A DNA stretch of 5,463 bases, taken from Saprospiraceae bacterium. Lineage in GTDB: Bacteria; Bacteroidota; Bacteroidia; Chitinophagales; Saprospiraceae. Positions 1 through 5,463 of this stretch are shown piece after piece. The position numbers and the translations under genes were made by a program. The notes under the pieces are model-generated. The model searched no databases and was not told the origin of the DNA. It saw only the letters and a program-made list of their open reading frames with translations. Location: contig JAJCYJ010000107.1 of the NCBI GenBank assembly GCA_029262975.1, forward strand, positions 1 to 5,463, in the 5' to 3' direction. Numbering within the stretch: the stretch's first letter is position 1; every line of letters starts with the position of its first letter.

Positions 1-294
1 GCTGACTTAGTCTATTATCAATCTAATCATGAAGGTGACTTAATCGATAAACTACAAGAGGTGGGATTTGAGATAACCGGAATCGTCTTTAATCCTGGAG
101 GATATTCGCATACTTCTATTGCCTTAGCTGATACTATCTCTGCAATATCATCCCCTGTTGTCGAAGTACATATATCCAATATTTTTAAAAGAGAAGCATT
201 CAGACACCATTCGTATATAACGGCGGTGGCGGTGGCGTCGATAGTAGGAAAGGGCCTGGCTGGATATGATGAAGCACTCAAGGTTTTATTGTAA
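1..294 (+). CDS. aroQ: Type II 3-dehydroquinate dehydratase, 3' part (5' end outside window)
   Basis: AroQ catalyses the third step of the shikimate pathway, dehydration of 3-dehydroquinate to 3-dehydroshikimate, in the cytoplasm as a dodecamer. The window enters the gene in frame 1 and shows 97 residues up to a TAA stop. The family is about 140-150 residues, so roughly the first 45-50 are missing, including the flexible lid loop with the catalytic tyrosine. The family signatures present are QSNHEG near residue 7, the substrate-binding NPGGYSHTSIAL (Asn31 to Leu42), PVVEVHISN with the conserved catalytic His57, and FRHHSY with Arg68. The C-terminus ends in the usual GY...AL..LL helix. The GTG at 61 is an internal codon, not a start, because family-conserved sequence continues upstream of it. 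The gene converges on the 181-residue ORF with 41 bp between stop codons. Identification is firm. Confidence 0.96.
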   Translation, partial: ADLVYYQSNHEGDLIDKLQEVGFEITGIVFNPGGYSHTSIALADTISAISSPVVEVHISNIFKREAFRHHSYITAVAVASIVGKGLAGYDEALKVLL

Positions 295-297
295 CAA

Positions 298-315
298 TTT
301 CGATCGAAAGCTTTC
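298..315. repeat. Two overlapping perfect palindromes at a convergent gene end
   Basis: TTTCGATCGAAA (298-309) overlaps GAAAGCTTTC (306-315) in the 41-bp gap between the converging stop codons of aroQ and the 181-residue ORF. Each is a perfect palindrome, but with a usable loop neither gives more than about four base pairs of stem, and no clear U-tract follows on either strand. This is therefore not a convincing intrinsic terminator. It could be a protein-binding site or chance. Confidence 0.3.
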
Positions 316-335
316 ATGTTTAGGACAATCATAGT

Positions 336-881
336 TCAGAATCTTACGTCTATAATTCTTACTCTATTCTTGCTATTGATTTTTTTAATTGCTCTTCCCC
401 ATAGTTTATTAATAAGATAACCACTGAGGATCGACGACAAGCCAATGATAGCTGTATCTGTGCCAAATTCGTATTCAGTATCAATGGCTTCGATTCTTCT
501 TAATCCTTCAATGGCGCCACCGAATATTAGCCATGACCCTCCGAACCGCATTAAATTAGTACCTGTCACTTGTGCCCAGGGTCTTCTATATTGAAAGTAT
601 GTAAGTTCATCCAAATAAGTTATTCTATCGTAGAAGATTAATGCATTATCCGCAGGAATTATCTGGATAATTTTATCTGACAACCATACTTCACCAAATT
701 GTTCTGTTCTGAATGTTATTTTATCTCCTTCTGTATATTTTTTTGCTTTTATCTTATGGGCTTGTTCAAATTGGAAGAAAACTTGTCCTGACAGAGAAGG
801 AAGAAAGAGACAAAGGAAAAGAGCACTACATATCAAGAGGAACAAGCATTTCCTTAAATATATATTGACTGAACTAACCAT
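336..881 (-). CDS. Unrecognised exported or membrane-associated protein, 181 aa
   Basis: I do not recognise a named family. After a short basic start (Arg10, Lys11), residues 12-30 are strongly hydrophobic and end in LPSLSG-Q, which looks like a Sec signal peptide cut near residue 32, or an N-terminal anchor. The following region (about 33-105) is soluble and looks beta-rich (GDKITFRTEQFGEVWLSDK, ALIFYDRITYL). Two moderately hydrophobic, glycine-rich stretches come after it (about 113-125 and 144-158), separated by a charged segment (GLRRIEAIDTEYEFGTD). The C-terminus is basic. The product is probably envelope-associated. The ATG at 881-879 lies 13 nt after the rnpA stop and is preceded by an AAGAAG-like stretch, so the gene is almost certainly co-transcribed with rnpA and presumably translated from the same message. 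It occupies the place where many bacteria have yidD, but shows none of the small cysteine-containing YidD features. Coding is supported by the full-length ORF, signal peptide and operon spacing; the function is unknown. Confidence 0.8.
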   Translation of the reverse strand: MVSSVNIYLRKCLFLLICSALFLCLFLPSLSGQVFFQFEQAHKIKAKKYTEGDKITFRTEQFGEVWLSDKIIQIIPADNALIFYDRITYLDELTYFQYRRPWAQVTGTNLMRFGGSWLIFGGAIEGLRRIEAIDTEYEFGTDTAIIGLSSILSGYLINKLWGRAIKKINSKNRVRIIDVRF

Positions 882-894
882 AACTATATCTTCT

Positions 895-1290
895 TTAAGA
901 ATTCTGATGAGATAATTTTCGGTTGATTTTAATCATTGCATGAACCAAAGTAGGTGTATCTGTAATGTTTTGATCCACGAGGATATACATCAGAGCATAT
1001 TTCTGCACGGAATTCATTGTTGATATTGGCGCAGGTTTGTTTTGTCTGTATGCTTCCCTGATTCGCCGCTTCAGTAGATTGCGAATATGTGCTTTTTTGT
1101 GTATTCTTTTAGGAACAGTCACGCCAAATAAGTAGCAAGAGGAAATAGCATCACTATTTTCAATGGGAAGAAAAATAAGCTTTAATGGAAAGACAAAATA
1201 AGAAGTACCCTTTGCGAATAATCGTTCGATTAAAGCGTGTGATTTGAGTCTTTCATTTTTCGAAAGTGTATGACGTACGTTTTGATCCAT
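895..1290 (-). CDS. rnpA: Ribonuclease P protein component
   Basis: RnpA is the small basic protein subunit of RNase P. It binds the catalytic RNA and the 5' leader of precursor tRNAs and helps the ribozyme cut the mature 5' end. From the ATG at 1290 the product is 131 residues, near the usual 110-135. It opens with the family pattern TLSKNERLKSHALIERLFAKG (residues 8-28), has the central strand YLFGVTVPKR (53-62), and carries the diagnostic RNR-type motif RNLLKRRIREAYR at 70-82 (Arg70, Lys74, Arg75, Arg78, Glu79), followed by the C-terminal YALMYILVDQ strand (98-107). An in-frame TTG at 1314 would add eight residues. I prefer the ATG because it is a standard codon with the family-typical start just after it and AGG directly upstream. 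rpmH lies 121 bp upstream and the 181-residue ORF 13 bp downstream, all on one strand. Confidence 0.96.
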   Translation of the reverse strand: MDQNVRHTLSKNERLKSHALIERLFAKGTSYFVFPLKLIFLPIENSDAISSCYLFGVTVPKRIHKKAHIRNLLKRRIREAYRQNKPAPISTMNSVQKYALMYILVDQNITDTPTLVHAMIKINRKLSHQNS

Positions 1291-1411
1291 CCTATATGGA
1301 TAAAGAAAGATCAAAAAATCAAGGTAAAAAAGTTATGAGCAGACAATCTTACTAAATGTAAGGATAAGTAGGGATTTTAATAGCAATAGCGGTCAACGAA
1401 ATAAGTCCGCC

Positions 1412-1567
1412 CTACTTAGTATAGCGCTCATCGGCTACAGTAAGTTTTTTGCGGCCTTTAGCGCGCCTACTTGCTAATACAGATCGCCCACTTTTTGCAC
1501 TCATGCGACTTCTAAATCCATGTTTGTTCGCTCTTTTACGTCTGGAGGGTTGAAATGTACGTTTCAT
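1412..1567 (-). CDS. rpmH: Large ribosomal subunit protein bL34
   Basis: This 51-residue gene lies on the minus strand from the ATG at 1567 to the TAG at 1412. The translation starts MKRTFQPSRRKRANKHGFRS, continues RMSAKSGRSVLASRRAKGRK, and ends KLTVADERYTK, a textbook bL34. Every hallmark is present: the KRTFQPS start, the KRANKHGFRSRM core, and the repeated basic RRAKGRKKL segment that threads into 23S rRNA in the large subunit. Bacteroidota L34 proteins are typically 50-53 residues, so it is complete. It sits between rho and rnpA on the same strand. The rpmH-rnpA order is nearly universal in bacteria and links ribosome supply with tRNA maturation. No Shine-Dalgarno sequence precedes the ATG, only an AT-rich stretch. 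Confidence 0.97.
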   Translation of the reverse strand: MKRTFQPSRRKRANKHGFRSRMSAKSGRSVLASRRAKGRKKLTVADERYTK

Positions 1568-1600
1568 AACTTAAATAATTCTAAATTCAAAAATGGTGCG

Positions 1601-1632
1601 CGAAGATATACTTATAATGCTTTTTGCACAAG
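1601..1632 (-). promoter_or_regulatory. Candidate promoter for rpmH-rnpA
   Basis: Read on the minus strand, CTTG (1632-1629) is followed after exactly 20 nt by TATCTTCG (1608-1601). This resembles the Bacteroidota vegetative consensus TTG/TTTG, about 17-23 nt, TAnnTTTG, with one mismatch in the -7 element. It lies in the 81-bp gap between the rho stop and the rpmH start and would give a leader of about 25-30 nt. This suggests that rpmH-rnpA can be transcribed independently of rho. The short elements make a chance match possible. Confidence 0.4.
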
Positions 1633-1648
1633 GCAAGAAGCAAAATTT

Positions 1649-3313
1649 CTAACTATTCATTTCTACGAGGAATTCCTCATTTGTTTTTGTGCCAAGCATA
1701 TGTTTGCGTAAAAATTCCATTGCCTCATCAGGTTTCATGTCTGCTAAGTGCTTCCGAAGTATGAACATGCGCTTTAAAATAGCATCATCCATAAGTAATT
1801 CTTCGCGTCTGGTACTCGATCTTGTTAGATCAATAGAAGGATAAAGTCTCTTATTTGCTAAGGTCCTGTCAAGCTGGAGTTCCATATTGCCTGTACCCTT
1901 AAATTCTTCAAATATTACTTCATCCATACGAGAACCCGTATCTGTTAAGGCGGTCGCAAGAATTGTCAGAGAGCCACCATTTTCGATTTTCCTGGCGGCA
2001 CCAAAAAATTTCTTAGGCTTTTGAAGAGCATTCGCTTCAACACCACCTGATAATACTTTTCCACTTGCAGGTGCAACTGTGTTATATGCACGGGCCAACC
2101 TTGTTATTGAATCTAATAATATGACAACATCATGATTACACTCAACAAGCCTTTTTGCTTTTTCAATCGCAATATTAGCTACCCGAACGTGGTTATCCGC
2201 AGGTTCATCGAAGGTAGAAGAAATAACTTCAGCTTTTACACTTCGCTTCATATCTGTTACTTCTTCAGGACGCTCATCAATAAGCAATACAATTAGATAA
2301 CATTCGGGATGGTTAGTTGCAATAGCATTTGCTACATCCTTTAACAAGAAAGTTTTGCCCGTTTTTGGCTGTGCAACGATAAGTCCTCTTTGCCCTTTAC
2401 CAATAGGCGCAAACAAATCGATCATCCTGTTACCATAATCTTTACCATCAGGTCTTGATGTCAACGTAAATTTCTCAGTTGGGAATAATGGTGTGAGGTA
2501 ATCAAAAGGAACCCTGTCGCGAACACCACTTGGTTCTAATCCATTGATAAAAGATACCTTGAGTAAAGCAAAATATTTCTCACCTTCTTTTGGAGGACGA
2601 ATAGCTCCTTGAACAGTATCTCCTGTCTTTAGACCAAATAATCTTATTTGAGAAGGAGACACGTAAATATCATCAGGAGATGTCAAATAGTTATAATCAG
2701 AAGATCTCAGGAATCCATATCCGTCAGGCATCATTTCCAAAATGCCTTGACCTTCGATCATTCCTTCTAATTCAACATCAAACCTCTTTTTCTTCTCTTG
2801 CTTAGCTGGAGGGTCTTTTCTTTGCTCTCTTTCCTTTGGTTTATCTCCCTCAGAGTCGGGTCGTTCTCGTTCTGATCTTTCTCTATCTGGCCTTTCTCTA
2901 TCTGATCTATCCCTATCCGATCTATCTCTATCTGATCTATCTCTATCCGGTTTTTCTCTATCTGATCTATCTCTATCTGGAGCAGGTCGTTTCTTGGTAT
3001 TTTCCTCTTTAGATTCAGGAACTTCCGAACTTTCTTTTTTATCGGGTCTTCTCCCTCTACCCTTGGGTGCTGGTCTCTCCCTCGGCTTTTCTTTCTTTTT
3101 ATCTGGTTCTCTTTCTTGACGAACCCCGTTTTCTTTGGGTCCTTCAGATTTTTTCTTGTCTTCAGCTGTCTTCCCTAAAATTGCTTGCTCATCAAGAATC
3201 TTATAAATAAGATCTTGTTTGCTCAATTTTTTATAGGATTTCATCCCCAAAGAATCTGCAAGTTCCCTTAATTCAGGGACAAGCATTTCATTTAATTGCA
3301 AAATGTCGTACAT
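1649..3313 (-). CDS. rho: Transcription termination factor Rho with long charged disordered insert
   Basis: Rho is the hexameric RNA-dependent ATPase that loads on untranslated RNA, translocates 5' to 3' and ends transcription. The 554-residue product is complete but about 130 residues longer than E. coli Rho (419). Domains in order: Rho_N SAP-like helices (about 7-45); a low-complexity K/R/E/D/P insert (about 46-177); an OB-fold primary RNA-binding domain (about 183-257) with the RNP-like DGYGFLRS at 197-204 and DDIYVSPSQIRLF; then the RecA-type motor. The motor has P-loop AQPKTGKT (314-321), the catalytic LLIDERPEEVTDM (343-355, Asp346/Glu347/Arg348), Walker B VVILLD (396-401), the Q-loop around ASGKVLSGG (Lys419), and the R-loop FEEFKGTGN-type segment (Lys472). 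All key residues appear intact, so the enzyme should be active. The start MYDILQLNEM fits Rho_N homologues; no Shine-Dalgarno is seen. It diverges from serS and is followed by rpmH after 81 bp. Confidence 0.98.
   Translation of the reverse strand: MYDILQLNEMLVPELRELADSLGMKSYKKLSKQDLIYKILDEQAILGKTAEDKKKSEGPKENGVRQEREPDKKKEKPRERPAPKGRGRRPDKKESSEVPESKEENTKKRPAPDRDRSDREKPDRDRSDRDRSDRDRSDRERPDRERSERERPDSEGDKPKEREQRKDPPAKQEKKKRFDVELEGMIEGQGILEMMPDGYGFLRSSDYNYLTSPDDIYVSPSQIRLFGLKTGDTVQGAIRPPKEGEKYFALLKVSFINGLEPSGVRDRVPFDYLTPLFPTEKFTLTSRPDGKDYGNRMIDLFAPIGKGQRGLIVAQPKTGKTFLLKDVANAIATNHPECYLIVLLIDERPEEVTDMKRSVKAEVISSTFDEPADNHVRVANIAIEKAKRLVECNHDVVILLDSITRLARAYNTVAPASGKVLSGGVEANALQKPKKFFGAARKIENGGSLTILATALTDTGSRMDEVIFEEFKGTGNMELQLDRTLANKRLYPSIDLTRSSTRREELLMDDAILKRMFILRKHLADMKPDEAMEFLRKHMLGTKTNEEFLVEMNS
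2858..2977 (-). repeat. Four in-frame 30-bp repeats coding an Asp/Glu-Arg decapeptide in Rho
   Basis: Rho residues 113-152 are four consecutive ten-residue units: DRDRSDREKP, DRDRSDRDRS, DRDRSDRERP and DRERSERERP. Each unit has four acidic and four basic residues with Ser at position 5 and Pro or Ser at position 10, so net charge is zero. In DNA the units lie at 2977-2948, 2947-2918, 2917-2888 and 2887-2858. They are built from near-identical TCTATCTGATC-like words on the plus strand. The array is probably a product of replication slippage and may vary in copy number between strains. It sits in the middle of the disordered insert between Rho_N and the RNA-binding domain. Confidence 0.9.
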
Positions 3314-3361
3314 AAATATGTGACTGTGAAATGAAGATTTGTCTTAAAAATGGATCTATTT

Positions 3362-3388
3362 GGGTGAAGTTATTTTCATTTGTCACCC
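3362..3388 (-). promoter_or_regulatory. Inverted repeat in the rho leader
   Basis: GGGTGA (3362-3367) and TCACCC (3383-3388) are perfect 6-bp inverted arms around a 15-nt AT-rich spacer, about 50-75 bp upstream of the rho ATG. In rho mRNA this could form a small hairpin; as DNA it could be an operator half-site pair. Six-base arms at this spacing are expected roughly once by chance in a region this size, so support is weak. Confidence 0.25.
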
Positions 3389-3451
3389 TCTGCAGAAGGA
3401 TACTTTAATCGGAGATAAAAGAATTCTTTACCTGAGCAGATAAATTCGGCA

Positions 3452-3483
3452 CAAAAATACATATAAATTTTGAACTTGGGAAA
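3452..3483 (-). promoter_or_regulatory. Candidate rho promoter
   Basis: On the minus strand TTTC (3483-3480) is followed after 20 nt by TATTTTTG (3459-3452), a perfect match to the Bacteroidota -7 consensus TAnnTTTG with a 3-of-4 match to the -33 TTTG. Transcription from it would begin near 3446 and give rho a leader of about 130 nt, long enough for leader-based control such as the autoregulation known for E. coli rho. For the opposite strand, the only serS element I see is TAACCTTTG at 3505-3513, with one extra base and no well-spaced -33 partner. Confidence 0.4.
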
Positions 3484-3529
3484 TATCATATTCAAATAAT
3501 ATGGTAACCTTTGTGGCAACAATAGAATT

Positions 3530-4807
3530 ATGTTAACACTTAAGTATATAAGAGATCATATTAGCGAAGCGAAAAATGGACTGCGTATTCGAAACTATAA
3601 TGATGATGGCCTTCAAATCATAGATGAAATTGTAGTCTTGGATGATAAGAGGAAGGCAAATCAGACAGAACTCGATGCCAGTCTGGCGGAAATGAAAATC
3701 TTGTCAAAGGAAATCGGAAACTATTATAAATCGGGCAACAAAGAAAAAGCCGATAATATTAAGGAGAAAGTAGCATTGCTTAAAGAAGGAAGTAAGTCTC
3801 TTGAACAAGATCGTCACATGATAGAGCAGGAGCTAGAAGACAAATTGTTGTCTGTCCCTAATATACCTCATGCTTTGGTACCCTCAGGCAATTCGGATGA
3901 AGACAATGAAGAGGTTCAGGCTTGGCCAAAACCGCTTGAGGTAATAAAAGACGGACTTCCACACTGGGAGCTTGCAAAAAAATATAACCTTATAGATTTT
4001 GATGCAGGTGTCAAAATAGCGGGATCTGGTTTTCCGCTTTTTCGCGGCAAAGGGGCCCGACTTGAAAGAGCCCTTATCAATTTCTTTTTGGATGAAGCAT
4101 TTAATGCAGGCTATGAAGAAATTATTCCACCTTTACTCGTAAATTCAGATACTGCGAAGGCCACTGGCCAATTACCTGACAAAGAAGGTCAAATGTATCA
4201 TTGCGAACGAGATGATCTTTACCTTATTCCCACAGCCGAAGTACCTGTGACCAATATCTATCGAAATGTGATTATCTCTGAATCTGATTTTCCCATCAAA
4301 CTAACCGGATATACACCTTGTTTTAGAAGAGAGGCCGGGTCGTATGGATCCGATGTCAAAGGATTAAACAGGGTTCACCAATTTGATAAAGTTGAAATTG
4401 TCCAAATAGCTCATCCGGATCGTTCATACCAGGTGCTAAAAGAAATGGTGAACTACGTTGAGTCGATTTTGATAAAATTGGAACTGCCTTATCGTATTTT
4501 GCGTTTATGTGGTGGTGATTTGGGATTTACCTCCGCGTTAACTTATGACTTTGAGGTATATAGTGCGGCTCAGGACAAATGGTTAGAAGTAAGTTCTGTG
4601 TCTAACTTTGAAACGTTCCAAACAAACCGATTAAAGCTGAGGTATAAAGATACCAGCGGCAAAAATCAGTTGGCACATACATTAAACGGCAGTGCACTTG
4701 CTTTAGCAAGAATTGTAGCTGCAATTTTAGAGAACAATCAAGGCCCAAATGGTATTAATATACCTGAGGTCTTAGTACCTTATACTAAGTTTGAATTGAT
4801 TAATTAA
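3530..4807 (+). CDS. serS: Seryl-tRNA synthetase
   Basis: SerS is a cytoplasmic class II aminoacyl-tRNA synthetase that activates serine with ATP and charges tRNA-Ser (and tRNA-Sec where present). The 425-residue protein is full length. Residues about 1-110 form the N-terminal domain with the long antiparallel coiled coil (roughly 30-108) that grips the long variable arm of tRNA-Ser. The catalytic core has motif 1 (GARLERALINFFLDEAF...GYEEIIPP, 175-201), the serine-binding TAE loop (PTAEVPVTN, 234-242; Thr235, Glu237), motif 2 (CFRREAGSYGSDVKGLNRVHQFDKVE, 264-289; Arg266, Glu268), the EVSSVSNFETFQ segment (353-364), and motif 3 (NGSALALARIVAAILENNQ, 386-404; Arg394). The ATG at 3530 gives the usual MLTLKYIRDH start; no Shine-Dalgarno precedes it. 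It is transcribed divergently from rho and closely precedes the zinc peptidase gene. Confidence 0.98.
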   Translation: MLTLKYIRDHISEAKNGLRIRNYNDDGLQIIDEIVVLDDKRKANQTELDASLAEMKILSKEIGNYYKSGNKEKADNIKEKVALLKEGSKSLEQDRHMIEQELEDKLLSVPNIPHALVPSGNSDEDNEEVQAWPKPLEVIKDGLPHWELAKKYNLIDFDAGVKIAGSGFPLFRGKGARLERALINFFLDEAFNAGYEEIIPPLLVNSDTAKATGQLPDKEGQMYHCERDDLYLIPTAEVPVTNIYRNVIISESDFPIKLTGYTPCFRREAGSYGSDVKGLNRVHQFDKVEIVQIAHPDRSYQVLKEMVNYVESILIKLELPYRILRLCGGDLGFTSALTYDFEVYSAAQDKWLEVSSVSNFETFQTNRLKLRYKDTSGKNQLAHTLNGSALALARIVAAILENNQGPNGINIPEVLVPYTKFELIN

Positions 4808-4821
4808 AACAAGAGATAATT

Positions 4822-5463
4822 ATGATAGGATATTTTTTAATCATTGGAATAGCCACTATCGGAGGCATGTTCATCAGTGGAAGATTAAAATCAAAATTTA
4901 AAAAGTACGGTCAAGTACCGATTAGTAGCGGACAAAGCGGAGCTGAAATTGCGAAGTCAATGCTTCGTTATTACGGTATAGAAGATGTAGAAATAAAGGA
5001 GGGTAAGGGATTTTTATCAGATCACTACAATCCATTAAACAAGACAGTTAGTTTAAGTCCAGAAGTATTTAGAGGCCGAAGTGTTGCATCTGCAGCAGTT
5101 GCGGCTCACGAATGCGGACATGCTGTCCAACATGCTGAAGCATATCAGATGCTCAAGGTGAGATCTCTGTTGGTTCCTGCTGTACAGGCATCTTCTCGCC
5201 TACAACAGTTCCTATTTATGGGTTTCATTTTTGGAATGGGGGCTGGTTCAGGTTTCTTTGGTAATATAATGATGTTAGCCTTGGTAATAACTTTTGGATT
5301 AGCTGCCTTGTTTGCCCTTGTGACGTTGCCAGTAGAATTTGATGCGAGTCGTCGTGCATTGGTGTGGCTCGATAATACGGGTACAACAAGAGGTGGAGAA
5401 TATGAAGGCGCTAAAGATGCGCTTTGGTGGGCTGCTATGACATATGTAGCCGGGGCTCTTTCA
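4822..5463 (+). CDS. YugP-type membrane zinc metallopeptidase, 3' end outside window
   Basis: This frame is open for 214 residues from the ATG at 4822 to the window edge. It matches the neutral zinc metallopeptidase family of Bacillus YugP (Pfam Zn_peptidase_2). An N-terminal membrane segment covers about residues 2-19. The catalytic motif AAHECGHAVQH (94-104) supplies the HExxH zinc ligands His96 and His100 and the general base Glu97. Two further hydrophobic segments lie at about 130-147 and 148-168, followed by the family signature TLPVEFDASRRAL (168-180), whose Glu172 is the probable third zinc ligand. Members are usually about 225-235 residues, so only the last 10-20 are missing. The physiological substrate is not established for the family. 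The start lies 14 bp after the serS stop, with AAGAG at a plausible ribosome-binding distance, so it is probably co-transcribed with serS. Confidence 0.94.
   Translation, partial: MIGYFLIIGIATIGGMFISGRLKSKFKKYGQVPISSGQSGAEIAKSMLRYYGIEDVEIKEGKGFLSDHYNPLNKTVSLSPEVFRGRSVASAAVAAHECGHAVQHAEAYQMLKVRSLLVPAVQASSRLQQFLFMGFIFGMGAGSGFFGNIMMLALVITFGLAALFALVTLPVEFDASRRALVWLDNTGTTRGGEYEGAKDALWWAAMTYVAGALS

Noticed and set aside
221..240. GC-rich GGCGGTGGCGGTGGCG run in AT-rich surroundings
   Set aside because: It is in frame in aroQ and encodes the TAVAVAS stretch where the family has a conserved Ala/Val strand, so ordinary coding explains it.
27..332. Minus-strand reading frame of 101 codons
   Set aside because: It lies almost wholly antisense to aroQ, whose conserved motifs are on the plus strand, and its translation shows no recognisable family features.
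1291..1314. Eight-residue N-terminal extension of RnpA from a TTG start
   Set aside because: The added residues are not family-like, and the ATG at 1290 directly precedes the conserved N-terminal pattern.
1291..1411. A separate small gene, RNA or promoter in the 121-bp rpmH-rnpA gap
   Set aside because: No open frame with family-like sequence and no strong hairpin was found. The best promoter-like word (TAACTTTT on the minus strand) lacks a well-spaced partner.
1520..1711. Plus-strand reading frame of 63 codons
   Set aside because: It overlaps the antisense of the rpmH start, the intergenic gap and the rho 3' end. Both flanking genes are certain on the minus strand, and the translation looks random and Phe-rich.
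1..5463. A novel defence system, CRISPR array, mobile element or tRNA cluster
   Set aside because: No repeat-spacer array, transposase, integrase, terminal inverted repeats or tRNA fold could be seen. Six of the seven genes belong to recognised families, most of them core housekeeping.

Overview
The window is an ordinary housekeeping stretch of an AT-rich bacterial chromosome, most likely from the phylum Bacteroidota. Four things point there. Rho carries a long charged insert between its N-terminal domain and its RNA-binding domain. Start codons mostly lack a good Shine-Dalgarno sequence. Two upstream regions hold TTG/TTTG...TAnnTTTG-like promoter elements. The Rho P-loop reads AQPKTGKT, as I recall from Bacteroidota homologues. 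I cannot place the organism more finely with confidence. No mobile element, CRISPR array, tRNA or rRNA gene is visible.

Layout. Positions 1-294 (+) hold the 3' two thirds of aroQ (type II 3-dehydroquinate dehydratase). It converges on a minus-strand block that reads, in transcription order, rho (3313-1649), rpmH (1567-1412), rnpA (1290-895) and a gene for an unrecognised 181-residue exported or membrane protein (881-336). On the other side of a 216-bp divergent intergenic region, serS (3530-4807) is followed after 14 bp by a YugP-type membrane zinc metallopeptidase gene (4822 onward) that runs off the window just before its expected end.

The genes belong to core information processing: transcription termination (Rho), ribosome assembly (L34), tRNA 5' maturation (RnpA) and tRNA-Ser charging (SerS). 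The flanks hold a shikimate-pathway enzyme and a membrane protease. rpmH-rnpA is one of the most conserved gene pairs in bacteria. Here it follows rho and is not followed by yidD/yidC.

The most notable feature is inside Rho: a roughly 130-residue disordered, highly charged insert. Its core is four exact-length ten-residue units of alternating acidic residues and arginine, each with zero net charge. The unknown protein tightly linked to rnpA and the rho leader (a small inverted repeat enclosing the start of a 7-codon reading frame) are lesser points. I see no evidence for a wholly new multigene system.
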